Assembly (NCBI GenBank): GCA_012184525.1
Contig: WOFQ01000021.1
Location: forward strand, 496,001 to 560,000
DNA: 64,000 nucleotides
Reading direction: 5' to 3'
Source: Xenoacremonium recifei
Taxonomy: Eukaryota; Ascomycota; Sordariomycetes; Hypocreales; Nectriaceae
Shown here: positions 46,182-57,486 of the stretch, piece after piece
Position numbering within the stretch: position 1 is the stretch's first letter
Layout: each line of letters opens with the position of its first letter
Made by a program: the position numbers and the translations under genes
Notes under the pieces: model-generated
The model's input: the letters and a program-made list of their open reading frames with translations, nothing else
The model's database searches: none
What the model was told of the DNA's origin: nothing

Positions 46182-46628
46182 TTGGCCGTATCGATTTCCA
46201 AGTTGCTAAGTCCGTGCCCGACGGTTGCGTATTCATCGCGAGACGTGCGAAAGGTAGCCCCAAAGGATCGAGACGAAGTTATGAGAGTTAAAAGATATGT
46301 CAAGATGACATACTAGCAATAGTGAGTGATCGCGACCGAGCGAGCGAAGCCGAAGCCAAGAAATATAAGTCGGAGAAGAGCTTGTTGAGTGAAGGTGAAC
46401 TCTGAACTTTGAAGAAGCTCTTCGAGATTAGCCCCACCCGGGTGGAGTACAGGAACGTGCGCCACGTGTGGCTGCTGGTCGACCCAGCAACGCGGCCAGC
46501 CTTGTAAACACACCATGGCGATTTCGTCGCATCTACCACAACACCACAGGCACCACAGATACCAAAGATACCGAAGATAAAGACACCACCACAGTCACCA
46601 ACTGCAAAACGAATTCAGCTTCAAAAAA
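46182..46628. promoter_or_regulatory. Bidirectional promoter RRN6/SPC25 with a CACGTG box
   Basis: The 447 bp between the two start codons must serve both genes. A palindromic CACGTG lies at 46463-46468, a possible bHLH (Cbf1/Pho4-type) or related site. Its function is inference. Confidence 0.5.
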
Positions 46629-47454
46629 ATGGCGACTGCATTCGAGCCCTCGCTTTCCTCGAGCCTTAGGCAGTCGATGGCGCCCGCCGCGCCCTCGGTC
46701 GCCGACACGCTGCCCAATATCAACTTCGGCTTCGACGACCTGCGCGACCGCATGGCCAAGTTCAGCGCCAAGTTCGACGCCTTCATCGAGCAAGGCCGCA
46801 AGCGCGTGCTGGAAGAGCGCAACCAGTTCCGCATGAACATCGCCGAGCTCCAAGGTATGCGCCCCGAGTCCACGCCCCGAAGACCACTGCTAACAGCCCC
46901 CTGCAGAGGACCAGCGCATGAAGAAGCGCGACATCGAGATCATTCAGGTCAAGACGTCGACGCACCAGCAGACTATGGAGAAGGAGGAGGCCGAGACGCG
47001 CGAGATGGAGGCCTCGATCTCCCAGCTGGCCGCCCAGCGCGACAAGCACCTGGCCACCCGCGACACGCTCAAGGCGCAGATGGCGCAGACACAGACCGAA
47101 ATCGACGCTCGCCTGGCCGCTCAGCGCGAATATGCCGCGCAGCAGGAGGCGCAGTCGCGCTTCAACGTGCCGGAGCTGGACTTCTGGATCACGAATCTGT
47201 GCCTGAAGATCGAGGGCGCGGGGCAGGACGACCGGCTCAAGTTCGTGTACACACACGTCGACGAGCGGGACTGGCAGCGCGAGGCGTGGTTTGAGCTGGT
47301 GACGAGTGCGCGCGACTACGATGTCAAGCACTGTCGGCCGAAGCTGGAGAGGGAGAAGGTGGAGAGGGTATTGGATCGGGTGAATGAGTCGCGGGAGTTG
47401 GTGGTGCTGCTGAAGGGGATGAGGGAGTTGTTTGTGGAGGCGATGAAGTCTTGA
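46629..47454 (+). CDS. SPC25: Kinetochore protein Spc25 (Ndc80 complex)
   Basis: Spc25 pairs with Spc24 at the inner end of the Ndc80 complex that links kinetochores to microtubules. Exons 46629-46854 and 46907-47454 are joined over a GTATGC...TGCAG intron, giving 257 aa. Seen: LPNINFGFDDLRDRMAKFSA near the N-terminus (typical of fungal Spc25), a long Glu/Lys/Arg/Gln-rich coiled coil (residues about 60-165), and the globular C-terminal Spc25 domain starting at FNVPELDFWITNLCLKIEG and ending in FVEAMKS. The length fits the family. The next gene on the same strand, MZT1, also acts on the spindle. Confidence 0.92.
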
Positions 47455-47806
47455 TTTGTGTGTTTCTCTGGGATGTTTGGCTTGTGGGTTGGATGTAATG
47501 CTATGATGGCCCTGAGGGAAGGATATATACCACAATGAGGAGAATTCTTTGTTGCTGACTATACACAAACTTGAACCTTTTGAGACTTGCAGTTAGAATG
47601 ATGTTGATGAATACTAATGCTCCTTGTTTCATCGTTTATAGTGTTAAGTTGACGCTGTCATGTCCAACATGTGTATATCAGTAGGTAGACATGGCATCTC
47701 ATGAGCCGCGTTAACGCGTTTCTCCCCACCCTCTCCAACATCCCGCACCCACCCCACCGAGTCCCAACTTCAACCCCCTACAACTCTTCATTCACCATCC
47801 ACCACG
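47455..47806. other. Intergenic region SPC25/MZT1
   Basis: 350 bp holding the SPC25 3' UTR and the MZT1 promoter. AT-rich in 47560-47660. No gene. Confidence 0.55.
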
Positions 47807-48129
47807 ATGCCTCCCGAAAGCGACAAGCACGTCGCCGCCCAACAGGCCGTCGACATCCTGCACGAAATCTCCACCATTCTCGTACTGACCCTTCCTTATC
47901 TCCTCAAGGAGCGCGCTCAGCTGACGCCGCCTAGAACTGCCATCTCGACCGCCGCACGCTGTCTATCTGCATCTCCATGATTGAGCGCGGCGTCAACCCC
48001 GAAGCGCTTGCGGTGCGTCAGAGAGGCCTAGCCTGTTTGAGATCAAAGTAGCTGATGTTTGTCTAGCAAGTGGTCAAGGAGCTGCGGCAGGAAGCACAAG
48101 AGGTGGGAAAGCCGGTTGCTCGACAATGA
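47807..48129 (+). CDS. MZT1: Mitotic-spindle organizing protein 1 (MOZART1)
   Basis: A 71-aa microprotein split over three exons (47807-47881, 47935-48012, 48067-48129) and so invisible to simple ORF calling. MZT1 binds the N-terminal extensions of gamma-tubulin complex proteins and activates gamma-TuRC at spindle pole bodies. The translated exons give QAVDILHEISTIL, then NCHLDRRTLSICISMIERGV, then QVVKELRQEAQE, matching MOZART1 almost throughout. Introns are GT-AG (donors GTACTG and GTGCGT), both phase 0. The ATG at 47807 is preceded by CACG. The stop is TGA at 48127. Confidence 0.92.
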
Positions 48130-48546
48130 GATCTACAGCGGGACTGTACGGGCTTAGCCGGAGGGCTCTTCACGCGGACTATTGCTCGGAGCCTGGAGTT
48201 TTGGGACAATTGAGTGAGGATTTTATTAGGGTCTGCTTTTGATGATAAGAATCCATATGACTTTCTGCTTTTCCTTTTCAGCTGTGATTCCATATTACCA
48301 AGTATCCTAAACCCCATAGTCGTTGATCCCCCATACTCCAAAACCCAATGCATCACCATAGAGAAAACTGTGCCATCAGCCTGCGTCAGATGCCAGCCCC
48401 CGTATGCTCAATATAAAAACCACCGAGCAATGCGTTTGAACGAGTCGTGAGGTGTGCCCAGAATTCCAAACCGCCCAGCGCCGTACAAAACCTAAATCCT
48501 TGAACCAAACGTGATATCGTTATGCAGCCATCATGTGTGTTACATC
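48130..48546. other. 3'-3' intergenic region MZT1 / CHY-RING gene
   Basis: Convergent 3' ends; AT-richer than the genes. No gene. Confidence 0.55.
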
Positions 48547-50464
48547 TCAACGGTGCCCAATCAGGACAATGTCATCATCCTCCTCATCTTCATCGTCATC
48601 CTCCTCTTCCGCATCTGAGCCTTCGTCGCTCGCTTCATCACTCTCATAATCCGCCACTGAATCGCCCTCTTCGTCCCGGGCTCTCCATATGCCAAGGATA
48701 TCATCATCTGGCTCGCCGTCTGGCGTGAGCATCCCCAAGATCGCCTCAATCCCGAGAGGCAGGTTTCGAGCCGCAAAGGAGCGTGCAACTCGGTCTTCCG
48801 GTGCTCGGAACTGACTCTCGATTCCATGTGACGAGTGCCTCCGACGCCCAGTGGGCATAGAGGTCGAGGGTACGGGGATAGGAACACCGGCTTCGGTTGG
48901 CTGCGTCTCGACGGCCGCCAGAATCGGTTCTCCCGCCTCTGTAATGGTAGGTTGGACCTGTCTTTGATCGGGACCGAGCATTTGAAGCTCAACGGTATTA
49001 TAAGATCGGCATATGGAGCATTTGAGCCCGAGCCAGTGGTAGCGGACGGTACTTCGTCCCGAGCAATCGTTGCAGAGAATGACAGCGGTGGTATCGCTAA
49101 ACTCAGCCGGCATAGGCTGGGTCTGGATCGCCACATCCAGATTCCGGAACTGGCTCTCCATGTTCATCAAGCTTTTGTTGCAGATGGGACACTTGTATGA
49201 GACTTTCATGTGTTGATGATAGCACTTCTTGTGAATGCTATGGCCGCACGCCATGAAGACGACGGGTCGGGGGGACGTAAACATATATTCGCCACAAATT
49301 GGACAGTCGCAGTCAGTGGACCGTTCAATGCACCTGTGTGAGCTTTCGATTGAGATCGATATGCACGCTCGGCAGGTCTTCTCAGTTGTTAATAAAGATC
49401 AATGTAATAGGCGGGTGGTTACGGGGACTTACTTTGCAGTGGAAGAAATCCTTCCCCAGACCCCTCCCTCGTCGACAGATGCCACAGTCGGCGCAATGAT
49501 AGACGGGCTTATCCTGGCGGTTCTCCCATAGCTTGCAGATGTTACAATAGTAAGCCGCGGCCACCTCGCCGCAATTTATGCAGACGTCAGACGCCTCTTG
49601 GGGAGTGGTGCATATCATACATAACATATACTTGGTCTCGTTGCGGATGAGGTTATGGTCCTCATGCGCATCATGGCAGAAGCGGCATGTATACCACTTC
49701 TGACATGTCGAGCATTGCATCTTGACGTTTCGTGCATAATGCTGGCACCCAAGCTGTTTTACCTGCTCTTCCTCCGGATGCGGCTCAGGAGGGAGGGCGA
49801 TGGCCTCGTAGCTTTGATCTTTGGGCTGCTTGATAGGAACATAGGTAGGTGTGATGTCCTCCTCGCTCAGAATGAATTTCTCCTCGCTCGGAGTCTCGGA
49901 GATGTTCTGCCAGAACTTGGGGGACCGCAATGGTGATTGCGCCAAGGGTAGAGACACCGAGTCGCTGCTGGGTGAGTCGGAGCGGACATGGTTCGATGTG
50001 ATGATGGAAGCTCGATATCCCTCCAGCAACAACTCGTGCATCAACCGGGCCTTGTCTGTAGAGGCAATGTCGCGCGCATTGATGGACTGGATGCGAGTCC
50101 TCAACACCCGCATGCCGTCATCTTCGGGGATCCGTCGAGACGGCAATGGGCTCAGCGTGATGCCCTGTGGCGGAGAACCCTCGGGCATCATGTCAAGCGG
50201 GACTATCTCCTCGATGGACGTCACTTGTGCGTCTTCGCTCAACAGTCTCGTGACCGGTGGTGATAGCGCAGGTCGGATCTCGACGAGGGGGCTCTGGACT
50301 GGGCTGGACTCGGTCACTGCGGCGTCGTGCTGCTCGGGCGGGCTTGCGAGGTTCTCCGGGGCATCGTCTCCATCGCCAACAAAGGTCGCGCGGGAGATCT
50401 CCGAGAATCGACGGGCCTGGCGCAGGACAGGGTTGATGATGAAGTCGGAGACGAGAGAGGACAT
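48547..50464 (-). CDS. CHY-type zinc-finger / RING-H2 E3 ligase (PIRH2-like)
   Basis: Exons 49433-50464 and 48547-49377 give about 620 aa. The start MSSLVSDFIIN is the ATG at 50464. Residues 1 to about 230 are disordered Ser/Pro/Glu-rich. The CHY finger starts at LGCQHYARNVKMQCSTC and continues through YTCRFCHDAHEDH, CMICTTPQEASDVCINCG. The CTCHY finger follows (YYCNICKLWE, YHCADCGICRRGRG, FFHCKTC), then a RING-H2 (CDCPICGEYM, ACGHSIHKKCYHQH, YKCPICNKSL) and a C-terminal zinc ribbon (ILCNDCSGRSTVRYHWLGLKC). This order is that of human PIRH2/RCHY1 and plant MIEL-type ligases, here with a long N-terminal extension and an acidic tail (DAEEEDDDEDEEDDD). The acceptor could be AAG|ACC (chosen) or three bases earlier. 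Substrates unknown. Confidence 0.9.
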
Positions 50465-51706
50465 TGGGTTGGGCTGCCAGACCAGACCAGACCGGTCCAG
50501 ATATATATGGGACAAAGGAGGGCAGCAGCAGATAGGGCGCTCTGCAGAAGCTTATCTGGGCGCGGGATCGGACTCTGTGGTTTGTAACGGAGGGCACGGC
50601 GATACTACAGCAGAGGGGAGAGGTCGAGACTAAGAGTCGAGGCTATCGATATAGCGGGACAGCGTCGATCGACGGGAGTGGCCACCGCCGGGATGATGAC
50701 ATAAGACTGCGAAACGAACGCGAACGGAGAGGCTCCCGAAGAGCGGAGAGAGCAAGCATGTGAAGAGGCCACTGGGCGCCGGCCAGCGGCTCCAACTGGC
50801 TCCAACTGGCCAGAGGATGGGGCCACCACGTCGGGGGCGCTGTCACGCTGCTGACCTGAGGCCATTGAGCATTGAGAACAATCCCGATGGGCCTCGATTA
50901 GGGGGCGGTCTCGGGGCGTGGCTGGTGCGAATACGATGGAGGTCAGCCCTGTGGCTGGTGAGAATGGAAGTTGAGAACCGTTGAGTTTCGCCTTGGAGCT
51001 GCAGTGCTGACATGGCGTTTGAGTTATGCTCTGCTGGGCGTTGAAACCGCCGGAACAGAGCAAGTCAACGGTGTGAAGCGGGAATCTTCATTTACCAACC
51101 TTCTGGAACATTGATTCGTATAATAACTTGCCCCGAATATAGCTCCCATTGCTGCAATTGATGCGCTGGTAAGTCCCCGTTGTTGATCCAGCCCCACTGC
51201 GGCTAGTGGGCTCCTTCTTTCAGCTGTCCAGTGCACTGGCCCGCTCGGAATGTACCGCCGCGCGTGCGATTCGCAGGCAGGGTACCTGGTCCAGTTTGCC
51301 GGGGGTGCTTTTTTTAGGGACGGGCTCGTTCTAGGCTGAGAGAGCATAGGTGGCATTATTTGTTCCTCTCGTCAGGGGACAGGACAGGACATCGTCTTTC
51401 TTGAATCCATCTCCAATTCTTCACCCGCCCGCGTGGTCTTGGATTTGGGTTTCTTCTTCCATCGTCCATTCGGCTTCTGCCTGCCTTGGATTGGCCCCTT
51501 GCATTGACGACGGCTTCGCGTGTTTGCCCTCGTCGACGCTGGTGCTTGCTTTTGAGTCCTCCAGCTCGTCCAGTCTTTTCGACCTCTCGTGGTGCCCCGA
51601 GGCTTCACGGGTCCTTCCCCTTTCGCTCCACGGCCTTTCTACTACGACCTTTTTCTCTTCGACCTCCTCGAGCTTCGATATAGCTCGGCTTCTTTGAGCG
51701 TTCGCC
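50465..51706. promoter_or_regulatory. Divergent promoter region, CHY-RING gene and PMT2
   Basis: 1.24 kb between the two start codons. The last 350 bp before PMT2 (about 51360-51700) is strongly pyrimidine-rich (C/T), a common promoter and 5' UTR feature of highly expressed fungal genes. No gene. Confidence 0.6.
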
Positions 51707-54147
51707 ATGGCCACCGACAAGGCCACCACCGCCACGGGCGCCAGCCTGGGCGATGGCCTCAGACAACGAAACGTCCCCGCGTCGCAAGCTCCCGCCGCGC
51801 CTGCACAGCCCGAGGATAAGAAGAAGCTGGCCAAGAAGGTATCGGAAATTGCCATGAACCCGCGTTTTCGTGGTTTAGAGGTGCTGACTCTGGCCCAGGA
51901 ACAGTCCTTCCTCCAGGTTCTCGACGAGTGGGAGTTCATCATTGCCCCTCTGATCTTCACAGCCGCTGCCTTCTTCACCCGACTATGGAAGATTGGCATT
52001 AGCGACATTGTCACTTGGGATGAGGCTCAGTATGTCATCTGGTTCATATCCATGGCAAGTTCTTTTCCTAACAGACGATTGCAGTTTCGGCAAGTTCGGC
52101 AGCTACTATATCAAGCATGAATACTACTTCGACGTCCACCCGCCCCTGGGCAAGATGCTCGTTGGTCTCTCCGGAGTCCTCGCTGGCTACAATGGATCTT
52201 TCGAATTCAAGTCTGGCGAGAAATACCCCGAGGATGTCAACTACACCTTCATGCGCGCTTTCAACGCCTTCTTCGGCATCCTCTGCATCCCCATGGCTTA
52301 TTACACTGCGCGAGAGTTGAAGCTTCGACGCCCCGCGGTCTGGCTCGTGACTCTCATGGTCCTCTGCGAGAACTCATACACCACCATTAGCCGATTCATT
52401 CTCCTCGACTCGATGCTGCTATGCGGTACTGTGGCCACCGTCTTCTGCTGGTCCAAGTTCCACAACCAGCGCCATAACAGCTTCGAGCCCGAGTGGTTCT
52501 TCTGGATGTTCATGACTGGTATCAGCATTGGCTGTGTCTGCAGTGTCAAGCTTGTCGGTCTCTTTGTCACTGCTCTCGTCGGTCTTTACACTGTCGAGGA
52601 TCTGTGGGCCAAGTTCGGCAATGTCAAGATGCCTCCCGTAAGTATCTGCAGCTTGATTCCTCGCGCTGGACCTACTAACTGTTCGTAGACGACCCTCGCA
52701 GCCCACGTTGTCACTCGAGTCGTCGGTCTTATCGTCGTTCCTTTCCTTATCTACCTTCTTTCCTTCGCTCTGCACTTTGCCATTCTCGACCACAGTGGCC
52801 CTGGCGATGCTCAGATGAGCTCCCTCTTCCAGGCCAACCTCAAGGGCACCGAAGTCGGCCGTGACAGCCCCTTGGAGATTGCATACGGTTCTCGCGCCAC
52901 ACTGAAGAACATGGGTTACGGCGGCGGTCTCCTCCACTCCCATATCCAGACTTACCCTGAGGGATCTGGTCAGCAGCAGGTTACTTGCTATCACCACAAG
53001 GACTCCAACAACGACTGGTTCTTCTACCCCAACCGCCACGATGCCCCCTACGATGCCGAGTCCCCCGATCTTCGCTTCATCGGTGATGGCGACGTCATCC
53101 GCCTCATCCACGCTGGTACTGGACGTAACCTTCACTCCCACGACATTGCGGCTCCCATTACTCGCGGCCACAAGGAGGTCTCCTCGTACGGCAACCTGAC
53201 TGTTGGTGACGACAAGGACCACTGGAAGGTCGAAGTTGTCCGCGACTCAGCTTCTCGCGATCGAAGCAAGATCAGAACCCTGACCACGGCCTTCCGATTG
53301 CGACATGTGGCCCTCGGCTGCTACCTGCGAGCCGGCAACGTCAACCTTCCTCAGTGGGGTTTCAAGCAGATTGAAGTTACTTGCACCAAGGAGAACAACC
53401 CCCGAGACTCGTACACCCATTGGAACGTCGAGGCTCATTGGAACGAGAAGCGTAAGTCAAAGAGAAAGTATGATGAGAAATCTCGTGCTGATTGTGTTAA
53501 TAGTGCCCCCTGGTGACCCTGCCGTCTACAAGTCGCCCTTCTTCCACGACTTCATCCATCTCAACGTTGCGATGATGACCTCTAACAACGCCCTGGTCCC
53601 CGACCCCGATAAGCAGGACGATCTCGCCTCGCAGTGGTGGCAGTGGCCGATCCTCAATGTTGGTCTGCGCATGTGCGGCTGGGACGACAAAATCGTCAAG
53701 TACTTCCTCCTTGGTAACCCGCTCGTCTATTGGGGCTCGACAGCGTCGCTCGGTCTCGTTGGACTCGTTGCCGTCTGGTACATCCTGCGTTGGCAACGCG
53801 GCTTCCGGGAACTCTCCCAGGATGATGTTGACCAGATTCACTACTCTGGAATCTACCCCCTGATCGGCTGGTTCCTCCACTATCTTCCCTTTGTTGTCAT
53901 GGCGCGTGTCACCTACGTGCACCACTACTACCCGGCACTGTACTTTGCGGTGCTGTGCTTCGGCTTCCTGATCGATTGGGGCATGCGCAACCGCAACAAG
54001 GCCGTCCAGGCCGTTGTCTACGGCATCTTGTACACTGCCATCATTGGCCTGTACATCTTCTTCATTCCCATTTGCTGGGGCATGACCGGCTCCCACACTC
54101 AGTACAAGCGTCTGAAGTGGTTCGATGGCTGGAGGGTCACTGACTAG
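51707..54147 (+). CDS. PMT2: Dolichyl-phosphate-mannose-protein mannosyltransferase, PMT2 class
   Basis: PMT enzymes add O-mannose to Ser/Thr of secretory proteins in the ER membrane; PMT2-class members pair with PMT1-class ones. Exons 51707-52029, 52085-52637, 52689-53451 and 53504-54147 give 760 aa. The catalytic loop reads TWDEAHFGKFGSYYIKHEYY once intron 1 is removed, since the His and the following Phe span the splice; the retained sequence would give a wrong DEAQYV. N-terminal multi-spanning PMT domain, then the luminal MIR domain (about residues 320-510, with LHSHIQTYP, GDVIRLIHAGTGRNLHSH and FRLRHVALGCYL), then a C-terminal membrane block (PLIGWFLHYLPFVVMARVTY, HHYYPALYFAVL). The GITDIVTWDEAH-type block (here GISDIVTWDEAH) and length favour PMT2. 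All introns are GT-AG. Confidence 0.92.
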
Positions 54148-54900
54148 AGGGACCCTCTCTCTGTCACATCATGAATGAGGCACGTCATTTCACGAGAGGA
54201 GATGACAACTGGGGATGGGGATGAAAGGATCTTATCTGCGCGCAGTTGGCGCGGGGATGTGTTTCTCAACAGGTAGTTATGTACTGTAGGAGATATAGGC
54301 ACGGGAACATCTGGAACTTGATGGAGCATTTCATGAGCTTTGGTCGGGTTGGGAAACGCAACGGGGGGATTTCAAGTATTACTACAAAAAGATGAAGACA
54401 TATTAGGTCTGCGGGGTGTTAGATCCGCGTGTAATGGAAACATATGGGTATATTAGATCTCTGTGATGCCTTTGGAAAGACAATTGACTTGGTGGTCTGT
54501 TTTAAAAACGGAAACGGCTTGCCCATCTCGGATGCCTTTCCCCAGTGATAAACTCCGCAGACTGACCTCGTCGGGATTAGATGGTCTAATCCGGTAAAAA
54601 TTCGGCGTCTCTCAACGACGCTGGACGGCATGCGAGAGTATTTGATGGCGCCGTCCCGCGTCCCGCGTTATTGTTCGTCCTTTTCATCTCCTAAGTTCTT
54701 TGAAGTCGTTCCCATAAGTAACAGCAACGTATTCAACGTATTCATGGTAAACCTACCGTATGTTACTCCCCCCCCTCGCTTCTCTGCGCCTCCTCTTCGG
54801 AAGTCATTTATTCGGTTGGCTATCATCTCTCTATACATCTTGACTGGAGTCCAGGTTCAAATATTAGACCCAGCACTTGTATTTCGTACCATGTTTCAAA
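54148..54900. other. Intergenic region PMT2 / Zn2Cys6 gene
   Basis: PMT2 3' UTR followed by the regulator's promoter; AT-rich. No gene supported. Confidence 0.55.
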
Positions 54901-57300
54901 ATGCACAGGAGTAGTCACCATCGTCGGTCAGGAAATAGAACACAGATTGCGTGTGTAAATTGCAAAGAAAAGAAGTTAAAGGTTGGCGCAATATCACTGA
55001 GTCCTTACTTGGTTGGTTGACTAACACTGCTCACCAGTGTGACAATAAGATACCGGAGTGCGAGAACTGTCGCCGGTCAGGCATTGGTAAGTTCATTTCT
55101 AAGAAAACCATGGAACTGGTATCGTGGCATACCTGATCTCGTGCACTGTGCCCTAACTTGAAGGATTAGCATGTCTAGTGGAAGATCCCGCCACAAGAAG
55201 ACATCAGCCACGAAACTACGTTGACGTTCTAGAGCAACGCGTGGCGTACCTGGAAGGGGTCTTGCGACAATACCGCCCTGAGCTGGCTGGTGATCATTTG
55301 GTGTTGAACAGCAGCCCGCGACCAGAGCCTCCGTCTACATCTCCTTTTCCCAGGCAGACCAGCAGCAACGTGGCCAGTGAACAACCGAACCCCGGCAGGA
55401 CCGAAGGGATTGATGACGAACCTGAAAATTTGAACGACCTAGCCTCCAAGGTCGGTCTTCTAAGTCTCAATGCAGCCGGGGCCGAGCCTCACTATCTGGG
55501 TTCGTCTTCGACATTTGCATTTTCCCGGTTAATCGCTGCCTCGTTGCGCCATGGAGTCTCAACGCCCGCGAGTGCCTCACACGATTCTCATATAGACCGG
55601 CGGGCCGGGGGTGATTTTGCCATCCACTCGGGGGCATACCAGCTACCTCACTTTGAAGCAGCGCTTCAGCTTAGCAATGCGTATTTCGAGAACATCCACC
55701 CACAGTACCCATTCTTGCATGAGCCAACGTTCAGAGCATGGGAGGCTACTTCGTTAAGTCATCTGCCAGAGCTTGAAGCTCTTCCATCTGACCCTACACC
55801 TCTGTTCTTCCTCAACATGGTAATTCGTGAACCGAATCCTCCTCTTAGACTGCGAAAAGCTGAACTCTGTGATAGGTATATGCCATCGGAGCCTTGGTAC
55901 TACCCACCACTGGTTATTCGGCAGAGGCAAGTCGACCTACTGCAGTCGAAGAACTCTGGCTGACTAGCCTTGTAGCAATTGTATGTCTCGGCGCAGATGT
56001 ATGCCGAGCCCATCCTGGCGCGCAACAATTACGAGGCTGTGCAGGTTATTTTATGCTGCGCCGTATACTCGCTCCGATCATCGATAGGGACCTCCCATTG
56101 GTATGTCGCGACCCCAGAGTACATGAAACCCTTACTTACAGAACGCAGGAAACTTGCTGGTCTTGCCCTTCGCCAATGCATTGATCTTGGGTATCACCGC
56201 AGATTAGCAGGCCGCCGCAGCTCAGATATTGATTTGCTGCGGCTAGAATTGCGCAAGAGGATCTTTTGGTGTGCCTTTTCCATGGACTCTCAATCATCCA
56301 TCATGCTCGGGCGACCTCAAGGTATACCATACCAAGAAATCGATGCTGAGGTAAGATTCAGGACTGCCCTTCATTTTATGCAATTTGTAGACATATCTTG
56401 GAGACTGGGTCTAACTTGTAGCAGTTTCCAATGGATGTTGAGAACTCGAGTGTCACTGAAGGCGGGATATTCGGCCTCCCACATGATAGCTCCCTCGGCG
56501 ATTCCCCGACAACCATGGCACGAGCAATCCATCATTTTCGCATTCGGAAGCTCATGAGCCGCATTCACAGTGCGCTCTACTCTGATATTACGATTTTTGA
56601 TCCAGCGGATGAAACTTATCGAGTCCAAGTGGCTCAATTCCGAACCGAAGTCGACAACTGGCTTGCTTCCGCCCCAACTGTGCCTTCTAAAGGCGATGAG
56701 CTCTCGCTATTTGCAACTTCGGCCTGGTTTGACTTGGAGTACAACTACGTTATCTTACAGCTTTACCGAAGGCAGATCACCCACCGTCAAACAGATCCTA
56801 CAGATCCTGCTCTCCTCATCTGCCTACAAGCTGCACAGAGCATGTGCCAGACATATCGCCGACTCTATTTGCAGAGGTCAATGACCTGCACGTGGGCAGC
56901 ACTCCATGAGATTTTCCTAGCCGGCCTGACGTATCTTCATTGTATCTGGACATCCCCCATGGCGCGCGAAACACACATGCAGGGCCAGATCCATAGCACT
57001 TGCGGCAATTGCACTATTGTTCTCGTCATCATGGCGGAGAGGTGGCCTGAAGCAGCAACCTACCGTGACATCTTTGAGACGCTTGCCAACCGGACCATGG
57101 CGATGATCGATCAGAAGAAACCCTTGACACCGCACCCGCTGGATACAGCGACGGAACCTACCAATCTGAGTGGAGGGGATATGGCGGAGCAAATGACACT
57201 GATAAATGATGTGAGTATGCCAGAGGGATTCGATGAATTTATAATGAGCCTGGTGGGCGATTCCCACCCACAATGGCTATTGGGCGATGATCAGATGTAA
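54901..57300 (+). CDS. Zn2Cys6 transcription factor with fungal-specific TF domain
   Basis: Six exons: 54901-54981, 55038-55086, 55170-55819, 55876-55926, 55976-56350 and 56425-57300, giving 693 aa. The zinc cluster is assembled over three exons: ACVNCKEKKLK, then CDNKIPECENCRRSG, then ACLVED, giving C-x2-C-x6-C-x6-C-x2-C-x6-C. The linker and short coiled coil follow (NYVDVLEQRVAYLEGVLRQY). The fungal-specific domain (residues about 200-500) includes YFENIHPQYPFLHEPTF, FFLNMVYAIGALV, LYVSAQMYAEPIL, then CCAVYSLRSS and LRKRIFWCAFSMDSQSSIML. Exon 4 is only 51 nt, and the following 49-nt intron has a GC donor (GAG|GCAAGT) with a TAG acceptor; without it the frame breaks. It is nuclear by family and the most likely local regulator of the neighbouring aminotransferase, transporter and oxidase. 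Convergent with the aminotransferase gene (186 bp). Confidence 0.88.
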
Positions 57301-57486
57301 CAGGTACACGGTCGATTGAAACTCTGGCTCAAGCACAATCTCTAGTCTCGGTAAGCCACGGCAGGTCACAATGCCTGTCTCTATATCTGAATCCCCGGAC
57401 TCTCATATTCTAATTATTCCAAGCAGTGCTCTATCTATCAATCCTTTTAATGCGTCACAAGCGCTGTAATACTCTACCTTATAATG

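Noticed and set aside
52419..53222. 267-codon ORF antisense to PMT2
   Set aside because: Shadow of the PMT2 coding sequence spanning its intron 2; no family resemblance.
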